Of a stretch of DNA of 64,000 bases, positions 30,101-39,100 are shown piece by piece (position 1 is the stretch's first letter; every line of letters starts with the position of its first letter). A program made the translations under genes and the position numbers. The DNA comes from Norana najaformis (taxonomy: Eukaryota; Annelida; Clitellata; Crassiclitellata; Hormogastridae). Where the stretch lies: NCBI GenBank assembly GCA_964023275.1, contig OZ029914.1, forward strand, positions 46,826,530 through 46,890,529, given 5' to 3'. The notes under the pieces were generated by a model. The model searched no databases. It was not told the DNA's origin and was given only the letters and a program-made list of their open reading frames with translations.

Positions 30101-33100
30101 TCAGTATTGCTTTTCCAAGTTAATAAAGAAAGAAAGGATGTGATAATTGTGCTTACCTGCAACTAATATTCACATTCGTAAAGATCCTGATGCAGAACGA
30201 TTTACTAATAGGTGGCTTTGCACGACTGTCATAATAGTAAGGTAACAGCAGATAATCTCCTGTTGCCAATTTGCACAGGTAAGTGGAGGTACGGCATCCA
30301 ATGTGTGACTTCTCTGCTGCTGCCTGTTCATTAAGGCTTATCCATAGACGATTGTTTCGAACTTCTTCTTTTTCGACCTGTTAGATTAATTTTGGGATTT
30401 TTACTGCAAGAACCTATTTGGTCTTTCTTGGACACAACTTTTTAGATTTGTTTAGTTTTGGAAATCATATTGCTTGACTAATTCTTATATTTCATCAGGT
30501 GAAGTTGCAAAAATACCTCTTTAGGCTACTATACATAAAAATTCGGCAACTCTAATACAGTTTTATTCCAGTCAAATAATATTAATATTAAGTAGTGCAT
30601 ATGCACTTTTACCGATGATTTGTTATGCTAATTATTCTCACCCTAAATAAGTCGATCACTCCATACAGGTCATCATTGTCGTCTGCACTATTTGCTGGAT
30701 TTTCTTGCTGTCGAGTTATCTCTATCACGACAGGCACTGCCTTCACGTTATTCTGCCCTATAACGGCAATTCACAATTATTTTAAACCAAAATGTGTAGC
30801 TCGGCCAAAGTCATGGAGAAATGCTAATCTGAGGCGAAATGAAATGAAAATATAAACAATTAAGGTTTCTACAGACTTTTTCTTTGCTTTTTAATACTAA
30901 CTTTTATATTGGTTTTTGAAAATTTTGGAATAGATTGAAAAGGTAGTTTTAACTGGTTCTGCAAGATACTTTGAAGACCGTTTTGCCAATTTTAAATATG
31001 TCTATTTTTAAAAGTAGTAGTTTGTATCTGCAAAGTTTGGGTTCAGTGACCAGTACGAATTCATTAGTAATTGGACCCAGGATTTATAATTAAACGAGAA
31101 GGTTAAGTTCAGTGAGTTTAAACCATGCATCAATGTTGTCAGCCGATTGTGCTATGCTTTGCATCTAATTCTTTTACCTGGAATCGTCAGGATAAATCGC
31201 GGATTTCTCATTTTGTTCTCGTCGTCGTCTCCAGCGGCTGTTTCACCATGCCATTCGCCAAGAATATTGATAACTTTATCTACAAATTTATAAGAATAAA
31301 AATTTCTATGGAGTATTTCCTACAGCCTGAATGCTATCGGACTCCTCAGTAGCTGATTCGAACCTTTGGAATTCGCTGCCCAGTTCTGTCCTTTTGTTAT
31401 GGTGTCTTTCAGTTCGAGACTCAATTAAAACATTTTTATCCTGCCTTCCTCTTTCTCCTGACCTGTTTCAATTTCGACTGGATTTATCCCGCGGATTAAG
31501 ATTGCGGCTGTGGTTTCACTTCCATGCGACCAGCAACTGATATCTTGAACATTATAATGACGGGGCTATGAACACCGTCGGATAAAATCAGATGCGCAAT
31601 ATTTTCGGCATCAGCTAGCAACCTGGTGTTACCCAGTACGTGTGTCGAAGTTAGACTTCCAGCTTCATGTTACAGCCAATGTCATTTTTTGTAAACGTTT
31701 AATATAGTGTAACTGTAATAACGACAACTCGTATTGCATGAGTAGCGAGCTGCTTCTAGGGTGCTTTACAATGTTAATTGTCATCGCAAAGCTAGGAATT
31801 AAAAATATAGATCGATATATTGTAACTAGCCTATTTCGAGCAGAATATCTGCGCACTATTTTGGACAAATGTCCAACCGAATCCTAAAACATTTATGGCG
31901 CCGCTATCGTAATGCCCAAGGCATTTATCGACAGTTGTTTCTAAGCAAAATTACATTCCAAAATTGCCAATCCACTGGACAGAGTCACGCAATTAAGATT
32001 GTGAAGCCTCTGAGACTGAAAGACGGGCTACGGGGGTTTAAACAATTTGAAACATATTATTTTTCAATCCTGACCTAAAAAACATAACAGAACCAACGGA
32101 TTAACAGAAACATGTGACGAATTTCATAGCCTTTTGCCGGCAACAGAGAAAGACGGGGAAATCAGTACTGATTTGGATCGGAGCACAATAAGAGTCACAG
32201 CATCCAATGAACGATTGCAGTATTTGTGAATCTGAGGGATTTTAAAAGACGAAAGATAAGTTGACTGGCAGATGTTACTTTATGAACTATAAGAAAATGT
32301 CTCTCAAAATGCCCCATATGGGGATAATCCACTGTTCCTGCCAGTTTCGCTATCTACCCTTCTTTCCCTCCAATCAACCCATCTAAGTGGACAAATGACC
32401 TACCAACCGAACGCCCATATAACTGCACTAAATAAACAGGGGCTACGGCTACATGTGTTTTAGCCTTTATATAATTGATATAGTTACTTAATCCGTCGTC
32501 TTTTCTGAATCCATCTTCATCAAAATTTGGAATCCTGTCGCAGACATATATATATTTAAAGCGATGGAAGAAGTCCACCATGTCGATCCAGAACTCTCCT
32601 ATATCAAGATAGAGATCACGTTCTTTTCGTAAAGCATCGCTGACTTCCTTTGATTCCGTTGATATGTGCGACCTACGACCTTCCCTTTCGCCATCGTTGA
32701 CTCGTCTGTTAGTTTTCTGCTTCTCTCCCCAAAGATTTCTTATCTTCACCAGCCTGGTGACTTTTAGCGGGCGTTCCACCTGTTGAACACAGACGCATCT
32801 CGTTCATTTATTGGTCGTCGTTCAAGGCATGAACTAAAGGGGTCAACAGCTAAAGCCCAAGCACAACATTAACAATAAGCAAAGTGGCTTCTCCATTCCA
32901 TTACGAGCTACAGTTTTCACCATGGATTCAGCTGAAGCGACCATTGACTTATGCCGTGTGCATTATGATAAAGGTGCTATAGAAGTCATTAGATTAGATT
33001 GACATGGAATGGATTGGTTTAGACTGAACCTTAACGTTGACTTGCATGCAAACTAGTTCATGAAGTCCACAAAAGAATAAAAGCAGAGCCGTTTTAAGGT

Positions 33101-36100
33101 TGTCGTTGAGCCTAGGCACTCTCGCATTCGTAGGCCCCAACTGCCAACTCTGCATTAGAGCTAAACACATTCACATTATTTCTTGACATCATGTCACTCA
33201 TCTGTACTCATGTTTAATCATGATTCGTAAACGCACCCAGCTTTGATTTTAAATTTCAAGTAACTTTTTGTGATATTGATTATTCAATGCACTGTTGCAG
33301 TATTTCCGGTTTTACGATCTTTCGTCTTAAAAAATGGCAACCGTTTTATAATATTTTATGTGAATGCTCACGGCGTTAAAAGTTTTTTAACTTGGCAGAT
33401 CTTTTTCAAGTGATGAAATAGTTTCTAAAGCCAAGGCATTAATTGAGATATATCTATCAGATCTGGAAGAGGCATTTAGAGATGAGTTTCTTTTGTTTTC
33501 ACGAATGTTTGCTGACACAAAAACTGTGGCTGAAATGATAATGGCACAGATAAAGGATAAGCTGGTGACAAGTTTTCCAAATGTAAATATTGCTTTTCGA
33601 ATCTATGTCTACATTTTTGGAACAAGTTCTGAAGGTGAACGCTCTTTTTCGAAACTCAAACTTATCAAAAATTATTTGCGGTCAACGATGGGACAAGAAC
33701 GACTATCTTCCATTGCACTACTTTAAATTGAAAACGACTTAATGCGGGAAACGACACTTGAGGACATTATATGTGATTTTGCTAATACAAAGGGCCGCAA
33801 AGTTAACATAATATAACACAGCTTAACTTAAACTGTTTCAGTACAAACTTTAGGGTTATTAAATTTGTATTTCATTTTTCAATTTTCGAGTCAAACAATA
33901 AATTTATTTGTTCCTATTCTTTTGTCTTTCGTAGGCCCCTATAAAGTTCGTGGGCCATAGGCACAGTACCTACTGTGCCTAATGGATAAGAAGGCCGTGA
34001 ATAAAAATAACCTGGATAAATGCAGAAATAAATGAATGGATATATGGTGATCGGGACAAAGTTTAGGTTGGAGGGTGCTCAGTCTGATAGCTGCCTGGAT
34101 GTACAAGTGACTATAAATCAATTAGTACAGTATTAAATGTTAGCCAATTAGCGATGTTTGAACAGTCTTAACGAAAAACTGAACACTGATTTTGAAATGG
34201 CTTCGATATCGCATCACAATAAGCAAACACGTTTTCAATAAACTGCTTTAATCCAATGCAAGACTTTCCGGTCCACTCTAAGTTTAATCGACGAAATTAC
34301 ATAAAGCACCGATGTAATATAGCTGCTTACCTTTAGGGTCTCTGTTACAGAATAACCGTGTAGCAACTCATCTGTAATCTATAATTCAGAACTATTTCAA
34401 TCATAAAACTGTGAGTATCGCAATAAGACAAACTTAAATGTTTCTGCTCTCTCAAATTGCTTAGTTGACGTTCCTGAATACAAAACACTCAACTCGTGTA
34501 CAAAGTTCTATCAAAAGGATTAGTAACATGCAGGGTTGGGTTTGCGAGGTTTGGTGGTTTGACCCTTAAAGTTGACTTCCATGCAAAGTAGTTAAGAAAG
34601 TCCACATTTGACTAAATGTAGCATACATACATACACGCATCCATATATGCATGCATACACACATACATACATTCAAACATACATGCATACATGTATACAT
34701 ACATACATGCATGCATGCATGAATACATGCATACGTACGTATATGCATGCGTATTTTTCGTGCCTAAGAAAACCCTTTCAAAGTTTACTAAAATTCGAAA
34801 AATAGTTTTCATATGCATTGAAATGGGTTGGAAGCGCTGAATACTTTGGTGAAAACCGCATATTGTTTTATCACAAAGAGCAAAGCAGTGACATTTTATA
34901 TATACATCTCCACCCGAATATTTTAATAAAATCGCGACTAAAATCTTACCTAAAATTTAGACGTCTTGCGTAAATTAAATAGGTTTTTATGCAATAATAA
35001 TTATATAACATGAAGCTTAATTGGAGACCTTATTAGTGAAATATTATAATGCACTGCTGTGAAAATTATGTGCAAAACAATCTCGGACGTATTTTGAGCG
35101 TAACGGTCTTCTGGGTCCATTTCTCGCATATTGATTTTTTCCTACTTTGTGAGGGTTTTATCAGGCATGGCTACATGTAACGTAGTCATTAAAAAGCTCC
35201 AGTTTGTTTTACTAAGGCGTCACAGTTTAGCCGGTGGCAACACGAGAAGGTAAATGCTTACTTTTGAAATGCCGGTGAGCACAATGGACCCTGACTTCAG
35301 AGCACTGTCAATACGTTCAAATAATTTCTCAGGAGGGAGAAAATTGTCGTTTTTCCTACGTTGTATAGTCTTGAATTCCTCAACCAATCCTCCTGTCAGC
35401 AGTCGGAAGAAATCGGATGGGTCTCCCGCTATTTTCGGATAGCTTCCGTACAGTCTTTATAAAATCAAAATAATGCAAAGGACACTGCGTGAATCTGGGG
35501 CAGGTCAAAGAATATAGAATTTTAACATAAGAACAAGAGCAATTTTATGGATGGCGCGTGATTTCTAAATTCGGTTTTCCATGTTTCCATTCATTGTAAA
35601 AGATTTCTGAAACACAACATACGTTTAGCTTTTGGGGGTTTTCGAAATGTTTTCAGCTAAGTTTACGCTTACGTTAAAGCTTTACTACAGGAATACGAGA
35701 ATCACATTGGCTATTTAGGTTTTAAGCGACAATATGCACGTATCCAGTCGCATCATTTAAGGTATTTTCAAAAGCAACCTCTCATTTCCGTGATTATTTA
35801 TAGATGAAAACAAAATTCAAGTCATCTGGGAATAGAGCATGCACGTGACTATTGAGTCATGTTTTATCCTGCTCGATTTCATAACTCTGTAATGGTACGA
35901 ACTACACCAGTCGTTCTTTCTCTAGATTTTCTTCTCTTTCGATTGAAATGAAACTTTTCATTAACATCTGTAATGGTACGAACTACACCAGTCGTTCTTT
36001 CTCTAGATTTTCTTCTCTTTCGATTGACAGGAAACTTTTCATTAACATTTCAAAACGACGTTCATTCCTTGGGCTAAGATCACTTCCATGGTGTGGAATG

Positions 36101-39100
36101 GCATGTGTGTATGAAACTGCGTCACAGCTAGTATATTGACTGTTAAACAGAGTTGTGCTCTGTAAATGCAGTTAAGGTTTATTCAAGTATAGTCTACCCG
36201 ATGCTAACGGTTTATTGCATAGCTCATCCACTACGCGAGGTCTCGCTTTATTTTTCTGTCTATCTGTCTTATATGTTTTGTTTATTTGTCTGTCTTTCTA
36301 TCTTTCTGTCTCTTTGTATATCTTTCTTGACGACATTGTAAATCTCTTAGCTTGCTAGTTGATATTGGGCACGGTAGCCGATTGGATAGAGCGAGCGCTC
36401 GGCTTGTAACGCAGAGAGTACGGGTTCAAGCCTCCCTTCAGATGGTTACTGTGTAGGGACCTTGAGCAAGTCTTTCACTCACAGTTGCTCAGCGTTATCG
36501 ATTCATGATAAGTGAACTGAAGGTGGCGCTTAATAAATGCAGAAATAATAATAATTTTATGAAGAACCTGGCTAGAGCTTTTTCTACCAGCGGAACCCAG
36601 ACAATATCTTTTTCGTAAGAATGTCCTGCAACGTATTCGTCTGAGTCATCGTAGCATGGCAGAACGTCATCCGTATAGACGTCTAACCATTCTCCCATCC
36701 ACCAAAATCGACAGTGAACGATGCCAGTGTATTTGCCGGGTTCTGTTTCATACGCATCTTCTGGAAAAATCTAAAAATCAGACGTTTGTTTTCAATTTGT
36801 AGTTTAATAGTGAGAAATGTCTCTGCAGATTACACTGGTCAACATAGAAATCGTTACTGACTGGAAAAGGCCCTAATGTGTAGCATCTTGGTGTTCTGAA
36901 CACGAATATAACCATAAAACTTTTTTATTGGCTCTCGTTTTGAAAATATTTCATATAGTTCATTTTTTATGTTTCACCATGTAAATTTATGCAGTAGGAC
37001 TGCGACAATATCCTAATTAAGTCTAGAATGATGTAATATTCCACCTCATTGCATAATCCCATCATGGACACATCATGCACAGTTGATTACGTCATTTTCT
37101 GATGCAATGTAAAACTACAGCCAGTCGGCTGCTGACGTAAGATGACGTCAGCAGTGTACTATATAAAGCGAGTCGGAACGGTTGAGCATTTACAATATTA
37201 CAGACTTTGTGCGAGACAGTTTAAGTTACTGTTTTATAAAACTATTATTACTTTATTCATTTAGATACAATACAGAACAGTAATGCCTCGGAAGTGCGTA
37301 AATACTGTGGACAACTTTTGTTACATTTGTGGGGAAGTGACATTTGCCAACCAGAAGAAAAGTATCACTTATCAAGTCAAGAAGGCATATCATGCTTACT
37401 TCGAATGCAAGGTTGGTGACCAAGACAAGCCATGGGCCCCGCATATATGCTGTGCTACATGTACAACACAGCTTTCACAGTGGTTGAATGGCAAAAGACC
37501 ATCAATGCCGTTTGCAGTTCCCATGGTGTGGAGAGAGCAAAGCAACCACGTAGATGACTGTTACTTCTGCTTGGTTCCTCCTCTTTCCGGTGGAATAACG
37601 AAGCAAAAGAAGTCGACAATAGTCTACCCAAACATTCCGTCAGCATTGAGACCAGTTCCACATGGTGATGGACTTCCTATTCCAGAACCTCCAGCAGAAT
37701 ATATTTTCCTTGATTCATCTGATGAGGACAAGGGTGAGCCGACATGTTCTTCTCCTGGTCCGTCAGCGTGCAGTGATCCCGATTTTCACTGTGGTGCATC
37801 ATCAACCCCACACAGAATAACACAGGAAGAACTAAATGACCTTGTTCGTGATTTGGACTTATCCAAAAACAAGGCAGAATTGCTAGGATCAAGACTCCAA
37901 CAATGGAATCTTCTAGAAGAAGATGTCACAATTACTTCATATAGAAAGCGCCATCAGCAGTTGGAACCTTTCTTTATGAAGGAAGGTAATCTGGTATTCT
38001 GTTCCAATATTGACGACCTCATGAATGCCTTACAGATCACTCATGACCCACAAGAATGGAGACTCTTTGTAGACTCTTCAACACTGAGTCTTAAGGCTGT
38101 GCTTTTGCACAATGGAAACCGTCTTCCATCTATTCCATTAGCGCATGCTGTCCACATGAAAGAGACACACGATAACCTAAAACAGCTACTGCATTCCATT
38201 GACTATAACAGGTACAAATGGCACCTGTGTGGTGATTTGAAGGTAGTTGCCATTTTAATGGGACTGCAGCAAGGATATACAAAATATATGTGTTTCTTGT
38301 GTGAGTGGGATAGCCGAGCAAGAGAGTTGCACTACGTGCGGAAGGAATGGACTCCCAGACAAAACATGGCAGTTGGACAGAAGAATATCCAGCACCCAGC
38401 TCTGGTCGAGGCTCACAAAATCCTACTACCACCCCTTCACATCAAACTAGGTTTGGTGAAGAACTTCGTGAAAGCCATGGACCGCACTTCGCCAGCTTTC
38501 CGATACCTGCATGAAAAATTCCCTCGACTCAGCGAAGCAAAGATTAAAGAGGGAGTTTTTGTGGGTCCTCAGATTAGAGAACTCTTCAAAGATGACCGCT
38601 TCAACAACTTGCTGGAGCGTGATGCGAAACAAGCATGGAATGCTTTTCGTCTAGTGTCTACAGACTTTCTGGGGAATGTTAGGGCAGAAAACTACAAGGA
38701 ACTAGTAGAAGACATGCTCAAGCAGTACCAGAAATATCGCTGCAATATTTCTCTGAAGATGCATTTCCTTCATTCCCATCTGGATTTCTTCCCTGACAAC
38801 TGTGGTATGGTTAGTGACGAACATGGCGAACGTTTTCATCAAGATATCGCAACAATGGAGCAAAGGTACCAGGGAAAATGTTGGCACTACAATGTTGGCT
38901 GACTACTGCTGGACACTCCGCAGAGATGCTCCCGAACAGCTGTACAAGAGACAGGCAAAAAAATCTAAGAACTAGTGTATGACCTGGTTTTTACAAATAT
39001 TAACTGTAAGTGTATCACTATTGTATCATGCATTGTGCGATATAAAATTACTTCATTTCAGATTACAAAAAAACTAGAGCCAATTCGGCATTTTCACTGT

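Larger units (their letters stand above)
23956..32262. repeat. Tandem segmental repeat, copy II (about 8.3 kb)
   Basis: Direct repeat partner of copy I, carrying calpain modules 1 and 2. Introns as well as exons align over the whole length, so this was a genomic duplication, not exon-by-exon convergence. Divergence is moderate by eye, except for one perfectly matching 244-bp block. Confidence 0.85.

Noticed and set aside
34566..34818. Open frames rich in Met, His, Tyr and Cys on both strands
   Set aside because: They are translations of the CATA/CATG microsatellite.
36367..36445. A functional tRNA gene
   Set aside because: A and B boxes are good, but no full cloverleaf or acceptor pairing is seen, and a SINE body and (ATA)n tail follow.
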